Source: G965262015 sp965262015
Lineage (GTDB): Bacteria; Spirochaetota; Leptospiria; Turneriellales; CBDBES01
DNA: 64,000 nucleotides
Direction of reading: 5' to 3'
Assembly: GCA_965262015.1 (NCBI GenBank)
Contig: OZ253494.1
Location: 1,798,001 to 1,862,000 of the forward strand
Positions 24,644-32,725 of the stretch are shown in pieces. The position numbers were made by a program, and so were the translations under genes. The notes below the pieces were generated by a model. It saw only the letters and a list, made by a program, of their open reading frames with translations, was not told where the DNA came from and made no database searches. How positions within the stretch are numbered: the first letter of the stretch is position 1; every line of letters starts with the position of its first letter.

Positions 24644-25549
24644 ATGCGAGAAAAACTCCAGGGATATTACCTTGCTAGCTTTGGTAGCGTATCCGCCAGT
24701 ATCTTTTTTATTGCCGTTAAGGGCAGTCATCATGGACAGCAGTTTTCTGTTGGTTTCTTGTGGTTAATCTATGGATTCGCCTGCTTGATTAGTATGTTAT
24801 TATTTACACGACCCAAAGAATTTTTGGTGACGTGTAATTGGCCTACCATAGTGTTTGGTGTTGCATTTGGCCTATTTTCTATCATGGGTAACTATGCTAT
24901 TGGGCGAGCACTAGAGTTTTCTAGCCCAAGTGTCACCGTAATTATATTGCGGGTACAGGTTCTTTTTGTTATATTAATGGGTATTATCTTCTTGGGTGAA
25001 AAGTTACGGAAAGAATTATGGTTTGGCTGTGCAGTTAGTTGCTTAGGGTTTTTATTATTACGTTGGAATTCATTAAACGATGGCTTGCATTATAAAACAA
25101 TCTTATGGAGTTTATTTGCAGCGGGAAATTTTGCCATTGCAAATGTTGCGATAAAAAAATGGATTCTTCTTTTAAATTTGCCTGTTATTAATTTTTTACG
25201 ATTGTTGGTAGGGGCACTTATACTTCCCTTTTTCATTAACGGCTCGATTAATCATTTTATATACCAAGTAGTGGATATGCGTATGGTACTATTGGCCTTT
25301 ACAGCAGCTTTATGTGGACCTAATCTATCTCGATTATCTCAGATGTATGCAATGCAAAAACTCCCCGTATCTCATACTATCCTTTTTACAATGTTAACCC
25401 CTATGGTAACAATGTATCTAGCTTGGTTATTATGGGATACATTACCTTCATATATGATGTTAGCAGGTAGTTCTCTCATCCTAGGTGGGGTGATGCTGTC
25501 TACATTAGATATAGGGGCTTTATATAGGAGAATAAGAAACATCCCGTAG
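24644..25549 (+). CDS. DMT-superfamily (EamA-type) permease
   Basis: About ten hydrophobic segments are arranged as two EamA halves. The first ends near FLGEKLRKELWFGC, the typical loop motif at the end of an EamA repeat; the second has ILFTMLTPMVTMYLAWLLWD. Family members export or import small metabolites; substrate unknown. The last nine bases, including the TAG stop, overlap the 3' end of the convergent tRNA-Glu gene. It starts 15 nt after the hydrolase gene. Confidence 0.88.
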   Translation: MREKLQGYYLASFGSVSASIFFIAVKGSHHGQQFSVGFLWLIYGFACLISMLLFTRPKEFLVTCNWPTIVFGVAFGLFSIMGNYAIGRALEFSSPSVTVIILRVQVLFVILMGIIFLGEKLRKELWFGCAVSCLGFLLLRWNSLNDGLHYKTILWSLFAAGNFAIANVAIKKWILLLNLPVINFLRLLVGALILPFFINGSINHFIYQVVDMRMVLLAFTAALCGPNLSRLSQMYAMQKLPVSHTILFTMLTPMVTMYLAWLLWDTLPSYMMLAGSSLILGGVMLSTLDIGALYRRIRNIP

Positions 25550-25611
25550 GGGAGTCGAACCCCTGTTGCAGGAATGAAAATCCTGAGTCCTGACCACTAG
25601 ACGAACGGGAC
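25541..25611 (-). tRNA. tRNA-Glu (UUC)
   Basis: A complete cloverleaf on the minus strand: acceptor GTCCCGT/ACGGGAT, D-arm TCGTCTAGTGG, anticodon stem CAGGA..TCCTG with loop anticodon TTC, T-arm GGGGTTCGACTCCCC. CCA is not encoded. Its 3' end overlaps the DMT permease stop codon. Confidence 0.95.
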
Positions 25612-25617
25612 AAATAT

Positions 25618-25689
25618 AAGGTGTCCGGGATTCGAACCCGGGGCCCACTGCTTAAAAGGCAGTTGCTCTACCAACTGAGCTAACACCTC
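25618..25689 (-). tRNA. tRNA-Lys (UUU)
   Basis: Minus-strand cloverleaf: acceptor GAGGTGT/ACACCTT, D-arm AGCTCAGTTGGTAGAGC, anticodon arm ACTGCCTTTTAAGCAGT (anticodon TTT), T-arm CCGGGTTCGAATCCCGG. It lies 6 bp upstream of tRNA-Glu and is presumably co-transcribed with it. Confidence 0.95.
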
Positions 25690-25776
25690 AGGTAATAAAT
25701 TACATAGCACGGTTTGTTTCAAACTTGTCTATGTCAACCCATTGTTTAATTCTAGAATAAGTAAATTTGGAATAGA

Positions 25777-25945
25777 GAGTTAGTACTGATTCTGGACAGT
25801 GTAAACAGGGCTAGCCATTTTGATCTGTCTTTTTCACTATGGTAAAAAAGAATTTTCATGGGTTGCTCTCTTTATTTTTAGTATTTTAAGAAAACGGCTT
25901 ATGAATACCTTAAACTATCCAAAAATGGAACCTACGCTTTCAAAT
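25777..25945 (-). mobile_element. MITE-like IS30 derivative, downstream of the third NHL gene
   Basis: In reverse orientation it matches 9981-10148 closely, including the AAAGAGAGCAACCCATGAAA leader remnant and the GGACAG-containing edges. It lies on the 3' side of the NHL cassette. Besides it, the gap 25690-26097 holds only the NHL 3' flank and terminator and about 90 bp without visible features. Confidence 0.65.
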
Positions 25946-26035
25946 TTTCTAAGACTTTATAGAAACAGTCTATAACTGCAATATAAAATTAGAGAAACTA
26001 ATTTTATATGAAACATGGTGATAATTAAAAAACAG

Positions 26036-26074
26036 CTAAAAAAAACTAAATACCCACCCCATACGTGGGATGGG
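26036..26074 (-). terminator. Rho-independent terminator of the third NHL gene
   Basis: On the minus strand ACCCATCCCA and TGGGGTGGGT form a 10-bp stem with a 4-nt loop, followed by a T-run. It is homologous to the terminator at 9814-9850. Confidence 0.7.
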
Positions 26075-26097
26075 TATAATAAGATACAAGATTACAA

Positions 26098-26619
26098 TTA
26101 TCGTGGTATAATTATTTTACGGATACGATTGTTGTCCGCATCCGCCACATATACATTGTCATTACTATCAACTGCTACTCCTGTAGGATTTTTAAATTGT
26201 GCATCTATACTGGTGCCATCTTTGCAGGACTCTCCGCCTGTTGCGGGGGTAGTAGTGCCACATTCAGTAGCAGTATTCCCCCCAGCGTTACCACCTGCGA
26301 ACGTTATAACCTTAACCACGGCACAGGTTTCATCACTTTTTTTTAAGACATAATCGCTATGGCAAGAAACACATTTTTCTTTATTCGTAGAAGCTTTTTC
26401 TGTTGAGGAAATACCATTGTTACAGGTATACTGGGGACTGTTGGGGGGGGGGCTTACAGCAGTAGGGGTTCCATCTCTACATTGAATGCTCACCATTAAC
26501 ATAGCAAAGACACTGATCAATAAATGTCCTTTGAATACATGGAAAGAATATTGGCATTGGTCAGCGATCTGTTCTAAAAAGGTTGTAATGTATTTATAGA
26601 TTTGTTGGTTATATGTCAT
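26098..26619 (-). CDS. Short NHL lipoprotein with a single NHL repeat (173 aa)
   Basis: A third member of the phase-variable family, without the heptamer tract. The ATG at 26619 has AGGAGA at 8-nt spacing; the TTG six bases upstream is rejected. The N-terminus (MTYNQQIYKYITTFLEQ, then QYSFHVFKG) aligns with the region after the tract in the other two genes. A hydrophobic signal ending VSIQC, one Cys-rich module, and one NHL repeat (GVAVDSNDNVYVAD, NNRIRKI) follow. One repeat cannot close a propeller, so this is probably a product of deletion between repeats. It may be secreted but non-functional, or act as a donor for recombination. The cassette is bounded on both sides by MITE copies. Confidence 0.75.
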   Translation of the reverse strand: MTYNQQIYKYITTFLEQIADQCQYSFHVFKGHLLISVFAMLMVSIQCRDGTPTAVSPPPNSPQYTCNNGISSTEKASTNKEKCVSCHSDYVLKKSDETCAVVKVITFAGGNAGGNTATECGTTTPATGGESCKDGTSIDAQFKNPTGVAVDSNDNVYVADADNNRIRKIIIPR

Positions 26620-26670
26620 TTCCAATGTCTCCTAATGTTTGATTTGTTTAAATCGAATGTTTTACCTCCT

Positions 26671-26790
26671 CTTAGTTCGTGAGAAACGGTTTATCACAGC
26701 CACGACGCAACACAGAGGAATTGTGTGGATATACACTCTAAAGAGTACAAATGTTAAGTATTTTTGAATGATAAATTGTGAAATCTTGGT
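26671..26790 (-). repeat. Conserved flank between NHL gene and MITE (copy B)
   Basis: Reverse-complement counterpart of 10149-10262, again placed between a MITE copy and an NHL gene start. It includes GTTTCTCACGAACT and GTACTCTTTAGAGTGTA on the minus strand. No ORF is visible. Together with the MITE at 26791-26958 it fills most of the gap 26620-27028. Confidence 0.6.
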
Positions 26791-26958
26791 GCCGTCAGCA
26801 TTATCTATGGACAGCGTAAACAGGGTTAGCCATTCTTAATCTGTCTTTTGCACCATGGTAAAAAGGAATTTTCATGGGTTGCTCTCTTTATTCTTAGTAT
26901 TTTCAAGAAAAACGGCTTATGAATATCTTAAACTATCCATAGCTGAACTTGACTTGAC
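26791..26958 (-). mobile_element. MITE-like IS30 derivative, upstream of the third NHL gene
   Basis: Third clear copy of the roughly 168-bp element, in the same orientation as the copy at 25777-25945. The two copies enclose the NHL gene and its flanks as direct repeats, an arrangement that allows deletion or duplication of the whole cassette by homologous recombination. Confidence 0.65.
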
Positions 26959-27028
26959 AAATATACTTATGGAGTACATAAATTAAGTGTTTACAAAGCA
27001 TGTTTTAGTCAATACTATGGGGTGTGTA

Positions 27029-27100
27029 CGGGATGTGGCGCAGTGGTAGCGCACCTGTTTTGGGAACAGGGGGTCGCTGGTTCAAATCCAGTCATCCCGA
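27029..27100 (+). tRNA. tRNA-Pro (UGG)
   Basis: Cloverleaf with acceptor CGGGATG/CATCCCG, D-arm GGCGCAGTGGTAGCGC, anticodon arm CTGTTTTGGGAACAG (anticodon TGG) and T-arm GCTGGTTCAAATCCAGT. Discriminator base A; CCA not encoded. Confidence 0.95.
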
Positions 27101-27105
27101 AGTTT

Positions 27106-27179
27106 GCGCCAGTAGCTCAGTTGGATAGAGCAACGGCCTTCTAAGCCGTGGGCCAGGGGTTCGAATCCTCTCTGGCGTA
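27106..27179 (+). tRNA. tRNA-Arg (UCU)
   Basis: Cloverleaf 5 bp after tRNA-Pro: acceptor GCGCCAG/CTGGCGT, D-arm AGCTCAGTTGGATAGAGC, anticodon arm ACGGCCTTCTAAGCCGT (anticodon TCT) and T-arm AGGGGTTCGAATCCTCT. Confidence 0.95.
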
Positions 27180-27203
27180 CTTGTCTTGTAGAGGGGTCTT
27201 ATA

Positions 27204-28250
27204 ATGGAATATCGTAAGTTAGGCAATACAGATGTTAGCGTTAGTGCGATTTGTCTAGGTACAATGACGTGGGGTGAACAAAATACAGAGGACGAAGCAC
27301 ATGAACAGCTTGATTATGCGAAAAGTAGGGATATCAACTTTATTGATACTGCTGAATTATATCCTGTCCCCATCAAAGCAGACACATATACTCTAACAGA
27401 ACAATATATAGGCAATTGGTTTCATAAAAATAAACAACGAGATAAATATATTTTAGCCACTAAAATAGCTGGCAAATCAGATGGCCTCTCGTGGATAAGG
27501 AATGGTCGCAATTGTTTTGATAAAAAAAATATTACAGAAGCACTTGAAGGTAGCCTCCGTCGATTAAAAACTGATTATATCGATTTATACCAACTACATT
27601 GGCCAGATCGTAAAACTAATTATTTTGGGACTCTTGGATATAAGCAGGCGAAACAAGATGATTTTATCTCTATCGAAGAATCCTTATCTGTTCTCAATCA
27701 ACTTGTCCAGGATGGTAAAATACGTTATATTGGTGTGTCTAATGAAACACCTTGGGGAGTAATGAAATTTTTAAAAATAGCAGAGAAGCAAGGTATGGCA
27801 AAAATAGTTTCCATTCAAAATCCCTATAATTTATTGAATCGTACTTATGAAGTTGGATTGGCAGAAATTTCCCATCGTGAAAACATTGGTTTGCTTGCCT
27901 ACTCTCCACTAGCATTTGGTCTCTTAACTGGTAAATATACTTTAGATACACAACCTTCGGCAAGGGATCGGCTTGTTAAGTATGAAGCCTACTTTAGTCG
28001 ATATCGTAATGATTTGGCAGTACAGGCTACTAAAAGATACGTAGCAATAGCAAAAGAGCATAACATTTCTTTAACCCAGATGTCTCTTGCCTTTGTTACT
28101 AACAAACCTTTCGTAGCTAGTAATATTATTGGTGCTACTAGGATGGAACAACTAAAAGAAAATATAGATAGTGCAGAAATTATTTTATCTGGAGAGATCC
28201 TTAAAAAAATTGAAGCTGTCCACCTAATGAATCCAAATCCTACTCCTTAA
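27204..28250 (+). CDS. tas: Aldo/keto reductase of the Tas type
   Basis: Full-length (348 aa) Tas-like aldo/keto reductase. Recognisable parts are LGTMTWGEQN near the start, NFIDTAELYPVP (with the catalytic Asp and Tyr of the family), YIDLYQLHWPDR, GKIRYIGVSNETPWGVMKF, SIQNPYNLLNR, and the C-terminal IGATRMEQLKENID NADPH-binding region. E. coli Tas has the same long insertions. It reduces carbonyl compounds with NADPH in the cytoplasm; the physiological substrate is unknown. A good ribosome-binding site (AGAGGGG) precedes the ATG. Confidence 0.93.
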   Translation: MEYRKLGNTDVSVSAICLGTMTWGEQNTEDEAHEQLDYAKSRDINFIDTAELYPVPIKADTYTLTEQYIGNWFHKNKQRDKYILATKIAGKSDGLSWIRNGRNCFDKKNITEALEGSLRRLKTDYIDLYQLHWPDRKTNYFGTLGYKQAKQDDFISIEESLSVLNQLVQDGKIRYIGVSNETPWGVMKFLKIAEKQGMAKIVSIQNPYNLLNRTYEVGLAEISHRENIGLLAYSPLAFGLLTGKYTLDTQPSARDRLVKYEAYFSRYRNDLAVQATKRYVAIAKEHNISLTQMSLAFVTNKPFVASNIIGATRMEQLKENIDSAEIILSGEILKKIEAVHLMNPNPTP

Positions 28251-28270
28251 CCCGAGTAGTAAAACTTCTT

Positions 28271-29650
28271 ATGCTTCATAAATCTTTCACCAAAAATTTA
28301 TTAGCTAAACTATATTTTTCTCCTGATAGTAAAATAAAATTGGGATGGGATATACTAGTTATAATAACTGCTATATTTACCTCGATAGACATTACCCGAC
28401 GTATTGCCTTAGATTATTCGTTAAATAGTCTCTTTATTCTATTCGATTTAGTAGTGACAATAATTTTCACCTTAGATATAATCTTCAATTTTTTCACACC
28501 AATCAAAGTAAATAGACAATATATTTCCTCCCCTAAAAAACTTGCTAATGCTTATCTTAGAGGTACCTTTTTACTAGATCTTTTAGCGGCTTTACCTATG
28601 GATATGATATTATCTCAATTATGGGGCCAACAAGATATGTCTGTCATGTATTTTTCATTTTTTCGTTATTTACGTTTTTTACGTTTGATTAAAATATTTC
28701 GATTAGTTCGACTAAGCTACCTAATGAAAAAATGGGATTACATGCATGTTCTCAATCCTTCAACTATTAGACTAACTTTCTTTATATTCTGGTTAGCTAT
28801 TCTTTCACATTGGATTGCCTGTGGATGGTTAATTATTTATCATGAGGGTGTACAATATGATCGCTTAGCTCATTATCTTCGTGCTTTATATTGGACAATT
28901 ACAACACTGACTACGGTAGGCTATGGGGATATTGTACCCAAAACTAATTTGCAACTATCATACACTATGATTACTATGTTGTTAGGAGTGGGTGTTTATG
29001 GTTATGTGATTGGTAATATGGCAACCTTGGTCGCCAATTTAGATTTGGGTAAAGCCAAGTACATGAAAAAAATGGAAACCTTAAATACTTTTTTTCAGGC
29101 TAGGCATATACCACATACATTAAGAAAAAAAATAACAGATTATTATACCTATCTATGGGAAAGTGAGTTGGGTGACGATCATGAGGCCATTCTAACTGAA
29201 TTACCACAATCCCTCAAAGTAGCATTATCTGTTTATCTTAACCAAAATATTATACAAAAAGTGCCTTTGTTTCATGGGGCTACACCAAACCTCATCAAAG
29301 AGGTTGCCCTAGAATTAAAAAGTTTTTTTTATGCACCTGGTGACATCGTTACCCAAAAAGGTGATATCGGAGATGCTATGTTTTTACTCAGCAAGGGTGT
29401 GGTGGAATTATTAGAAGACGAAAACACAGTATTTAGCGAATTACAGGCAGGAAGTTTTTTTGGTGAAATGTCTCTTGTGTTGAGCCGTCCTAGAATGTTT
29501 ACTATTCGGGCAAAAGACTATTGTGATATTTATGTACTCAACCGAGAAGCTTTTGATAAAGTCTCTTTAAATCATCCATCATTTAAAAAACAAGTTAATC
29601 AAGTGGTTAATGCAAGACTGGAAAAGAACTTAAACAAAGAGAAAAAGTAA
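28271..29650 (+). CDS. Cyclic-nucleotide-gated potassium channel (SthK-like)
   Basis: Six transmembrane segments (about residues 25-260). An S4 helix carries regularly spaced Arg and Lys (FRYLRFLRLIKIFRLVRL). The pore loop contains the selectivity filter TTVGYGD (about residues 215-221). A C-linker of HCN/CNG type follows (about 262-335), then a cyclic-nucleotide-binding domain (about 336-450) with the phosphate-binding cassette FGEMSLVLSRPRMFTIRA; the Arg that usually contacts the cyclic phosphate is present. The same layout is known from SthK of Spirochaeta thermophila. It would conduct K+ across the inner membrane under cAMP or cGMP control. Confidence 0.93.
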   Translation: MLHKSFTKNLLAKLYFSPDSKIKLGWDILVIITAIFTSIDITRRIALDYSLNSLFILFDLVVTIIFTLDIIFNFFTPIKVNRQYISSPKKLANAYLRGTFLLDLLAALPMDMILSQLWGQQDMSVMYFSFFRYLRFLRLIKIFRLVRLSYLMKKWDYMHVLNPSTIRLTFFIFWLAILSHWIACGWLIIYHEGVQYDRLAHYLRALYWTITTLTTVGYGDIVPKTNLQLSYTMITMLLGVGVYGYVIGNMATLVANLDLGKAKYMKKMETLNTFFQARHIPHTLRKKITDYYTYLWESELGDDHEAILTELPQSLKVALSVYLNQNIIQKVPLFHGATPNLIKEVALELKSFFYAPGDIVTQKGDIGDAMFLLSKGVVELLEDENTVFSELQAGSFFGEMSLVLSRPRMFTIRAKDYCDIYVLNREAFDKVSLNHPSFKKQVNQVVNARLEKNLNKEKK

Positions 29651-29670
29651 TTTAGATAAAACTAGTTATA

Positions 29671-30411
29671 TTAGAATTCATTTGAATATTGCAATGTTAA
29701 TATTCTTTCTATAGGTTCCTTATGAGCAAACATTAAACTAAATTGAAGAACAAGATTATCAATAAAGTTTAGTTGTACACCTACATTAAACAATGCTTGG
29801 TTAATACGATTCCTGGTAAGATATAATCGACTTATTTCAACAATAGGTACAATATAACCAATAGGTATATCTATACTAAGAAATAAAGCAGTATCCTCAG
29901 GTTTTACATGTGGCTGTATAGGCATTTTTACTCCAAAGTGTATATGTTGGGTACCCTCAAGAATAAAAAGAGGTTTTGTAAATGATATGTAGGTTCCATA
30001 AATAATTTTATTAAGTGGATTAGCACTATTTGTTCTACCCTCATTACCAGTGTAAAAGGAGTCATATCCAAATGCTATAAGTATAGGAAACTTTTCCCAA
30101 CCATCAGTGATTTTAAATTTAGCGACTACACCAGGAATATTCACTGCGATACGTCCAATTCCTACTAAACTTTGTATGTCGAATGACACACCAAGATAAA
30201 TGTTATCATGAACTCCTAGAATAGCTTTTGTATGTAAGCTACCCTGTGTATAAAGTGTAGTAGCTATATAATAACTTCTAGATGATAAGGTTGTTGCATT
30301 AACGCTGTCTACTCCATATAAAATAGGAACGATTGCATCTATTTTTGGCATGTATGCAGAATATATAATTAGTAACAAAACAATACGTATAATTAATTTA
30401 TAAAAAGACAT
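29671..30411 (-). CDS. Predicted outer-membrane beta-barrel protein, function unknown
   Basis: I recognise no named family. After an N-terminal signal segment (about 8-26) the protein (246 aa) consists of alternating short beta-strand-like stretches (YYIATTLYTQGSLHTKAILG, IYLGVSFDIQ, VVAKFKI, LFLSIDIPIGYIV, QLNFIDNLVLQFSLMF). It ends in Phe, a common terminal residue of outer-membrane barrels. It probably forms a small barrel or porin-like protein. It lies 83 nt downstream of ftsW on the same strand and converges with the channel gene. Confidence 0.55.
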   Translation of the reverse strand: MSFYKLIIRIVLLLIIYSAYMPKIDAIVPILYGVDSVNATTLSSRSYYIATTLYTQGSLHTKAILGVHDNIYLGVSFDIQSLVGIGRIAVNIPGVVAKFKITDGWEKFPILIAFGYDSFYTGNEGRTNSANPLNKIIYGTYISFTKPLFILEGTQHIHFGVKMPIQPHVKPEDTALFLSIDIPIGYIVPIVEISRLYLTRNRINQALFNVGVQLNFIDNLVLQFSLMFAHKEPIERILTLQYSNEF

Positions 30412-30494
30412 TTATAGAACGGTTTCGGACAAAATTATAATTTCTAAAGCTGTTTAATTGTATCTTACGTTTTAGAATAATTTTTTATGCAAAT

Positions 30495-31568
30495 TTATTC
30501 TGTTTTTGATATATTAATGAAAATACCAAATAGCCCTAGATAGGTAATTAAAGAAGTGCCACCATAACTCACTAATGGCAAATTAATCCCTGTGGTAGGC
30601 AGTAACCCCATGTTAACAGCAATGTGTATATTGGCTTGCAGGAAAAAAAGCAATATTATACCTGCACCAAGTAGTTGGCCAAATAAATCTGTTTTTTTGT
30701 GAATAAGTACAAAACCAAGGATACTAATGCCTGTATACAATAATAATATCATTACAATACCAACAAATCCTAGGTTTTCTGCAACAATAGCTAGTATAAA
30801 ATCTGTATGACGTGCCTGAAATGTATGTCGTACTGCACCCTCTCCTATTCCCTTACCCCATATTCCCCCTGCAATGAAGGCCTTGAAAGAAGCAACTAAT
30901 TGGTAACCTTCTTCAAATCGGTATCTCCATGGATCTAAAAAAGCAAGTAATCTTTTAAATCGCCAAGGTACTTTAATAACAGCATAATATAGTATGGGTA
31001 ATAAATTAATAGATAATAACAATAATATAAAAAATGGAAATTCAGTTAAAAAAAGTAAAAATACTAAGCTAATTAATAAATGAAAGGCTGTGCCAAAATC
31101 AGGTTCTAAACTAATAAGAAGAGTGGGTATCGCAATGATAAATAAGCTTATGATAGACTTAACATACACATTTAACTGTGTAGTAGTAGTATATATTCGG
31201 CAGATTAGAAGTATTACAGCAAATTTACTTATATCAGATGGTTGAAAAGAGAAGCCTGCGACTTCTATCCATCGTCTTGCTCCTCCAGCAGATTTGCCAA
31301 TGAATGGCACAAATACAAGAGCTAGGGACAATAGAGAAGCTAAATATATAGGCCACGCTAGACGATGCCATATTTTATAAGGTATTTGGGTGGCTATAAT
31401 ACAGATAATAAGCCCCAAAAACATGATAATAGTTTGTTTGCGAATATAATGATAAGGGTCACCGTATTGCTGTCTAGCCATAAAGAAAGACGAAGAAAAA
31501 AGTAAGATGAGACCAAGTAATGTAAGAAAAATAATACAACTAAATAAAAAAAGAGTTTTAGATTTCAT
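30495..31568 (-). CDS. ftsW: SEDS-family peptidoglycan glycosyltransferase, FtsW type
   Basis: A 357-residue, ten-segment membrane protein with SEDS signatures: GGARRWIEVAGFSFQPSDISK, SLEPDFGTA (containing the conserved active-site Asp), DPWRYRFEEGYQLVASFKAF, HTDFILAIVAENLGF, and the C-terminal GLLPTTGINLPLVSYGGTS. The DPW...GYQ..QS-like run and GEGAVR segment favour FtsW (division) over RodA (elongation), but this is not certain. Its ATG overlaps the prfA stop (ATGA), so it is translationally coupled to prfA, an unusual partner. Confidence 0.88.
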   Translation of the reverse strand: MKSKTLFLFSCIIFLTLLGLILLFSSSFFMARQQYGDPYHYIRKQTIIMFLGLIICIIATQIPYKIWHRLAWPIYLASLLSLALVFVPFIGKSAGGARRWIEVAGFSFQPSDISKFAVILLICRIYTTTTQLNVYVKSIISLFIIAIPTLLISLEPDFGTAFHLLISLVFLLFLTEFPFFILLLLSINLLPILYYAVIKVPWRFKRLLAFLDPWRYRFEEGYQLVASFKAFIAGGIWGKGIGEGAVRHTFQARHTDFILAIVAENLGFVGIVMILLLYTGISILGFVLIHKKTDLFGQLLGAGIILLFFLQANIHIAVNMGLLPTTGINLPLVSYGGTSLITYLGLFGIFINISKTE

Positions 31569-32647
31569 GCTTCCATGTCAGCTAATAAAAGTTCTTGTTC
31601 ATACTCTAGCAACCTGTCTATGATATCTTGTAGTTCACCCTCTAAAATACGTTCTAAATTATGAGAAGTATATTTAATGCGATGATCAGTGACTCTACTT
31701 TGAGGAAAGTTATAAGTTCTTACTTTCTCTGAGCGATCACCTGAACCCACTTGGCTCTTTTTCATCTGGGATTGTTTTTCATGTTGTTCAGCCATTTCGG
31801 ATGCCTTAATGCGTGCCCGCAAAATAGACATTGCCTTCGCTTTGTTTTTATGTTGTGATTTCTCGTCCTGGCAAGTAACAATAATATTCGTGGGTAAATG
31901 TGTGATCCTAATTGCAGAATCCGTGGTGTTCACACTCTGACCACCCGGCCCCGAAGAACGGAACACATCAATTTTAAGATCTTTATTTTGTATATTAAGC
32001 TCTTCTTCTTGTACTTCTGGAATTATGGCAATCGTACATGCCGATGTATGTATCCTACCACTTGATTCCGTTGCAGGTACTCTCTGGACTCGATGTGTTC
32101 CTGCTTCGAGGTGTAATGTTGAATAAGCCTTTTTATGCTTAACAAAAATAATTGCCTCTTTCACTCCATCTAAACCAGTGATTTGTATAGAAGTAATTTC
32201 AAAAGGCATAGATTCGAGATCTAAAAATTTTGTATACATTTTCAGAAGGTCTTTTGCAAACAAAGCGGACTCATCCCCACCTGTACCCAATCGAATTTCT
32301 AAATAAATATTTTTTCCTGTATTTTCATCTTTGGGCAATATCTCAATTAAGATATTTTTCTTCAAATTGATAATATTTTGTTGTAATTCATTTGCTTCCT
32401 CATTTAAAAGTTCTGTAAGATCAGCTTCATTTTCACATTTAAGTTGTTCTTGTATTTCTTTAAGATGAATGACACTATCTTTATAGTTTTGTATCTTGTC
32501 GTATACTGGTGATAGAACACTTCTCTCTTTTCCTAATTTACTGAGAGCTTGGGGATTTTGTGTAATCGATTCGTTTGATAGTTCTTTTTCAATAGAACGG
32601 TATCTTTCTAATACCATTTCCATTTTAATCTCAAAAAAATTGCTCAT
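31565..32647 (-). CDS. prfA: Peptide chain release factor 1
   Basis: RF1 terminates translation at UAA and UAG. The stop-codon recognition tripeptide PxT (PAT within RVQRVPATESSGR) and the peptidyl-tRNA hydrolysis motif GGQ (SSGPGGQSVN) are both present, and the length (360 aa) is normal. The start is set at the ATG at 32647: the longer frame upstream would read through the tRNA-Arg gene. The GGGAG ribosome-binding site, 7 nt before this ATG, lies inside the 3' acceptor strand of that tRNA. Confidence 0.96.
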   Translation of the reverse strand: MSNFFEIKMEMVLERYRSIEKELSNESITQNPQALSKLGKERSVLSPVYDKIQNYKDSVIHLKEIQEQLKCENEADLTELLNEEANELQQNIINLKKNILIEILPKDENTGKNIYLEIRLGTGGDESALFAKDLLKMYTKFLDLESMPFEITSIQITGLDGVKEAIIFVKHKKAYSTLHLEAGTHRVQRVPATESSGRIHTSACTIAIIPEVQEEELNIQNKDLKIDVFRSSGPGGQSVNTTDSAIRITHLPTNIIVTCQDEKSQHKNKAKAMSILRARIKASEMAEQHEKQSQMKKSQVGSGDRSEKVRTYNFPQSRVTDHRIKYTSHNLERILEGELQDIIDRLLEYEQELLLADMEA

Positions 32648-32652
32648 TATTT

Positions 32653-32725
32653 TACTCCCACCAGGATTCGAACCTGGGCACATGCCTTAGGAGGGCACTG
32701 CTCTATCCATCTGAGCTATGGGAGC
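32653..32725 (-). tRNA. tRNA-Arg (CCU)
   Basis: Minus-strand cloverleaf: acceptor GCTCCCA/TGGGAGT, D-arm AGCTCAGATGGATAGAGC, anticodon arm GTGCCCTCCTAAGGCAT (anticodon CCT) and T-arm CCAGGTTCGAATCCTGG. It is wedged between dcd and prfA: ten bases at its 5' end contain the dcd stop codon and its 3' acceptor strand supplies the prfA ribosome-binding site. Confidence 0.95.

Noticed and set aside
32648..32690. Longer N-terminus for prfA (start at 32683)
   Set aside because: The extension would be encoded by the tRNA-Arg gene and lacks a ribosome-binding site; the ATG at 32647 gives the usual RF1 start.
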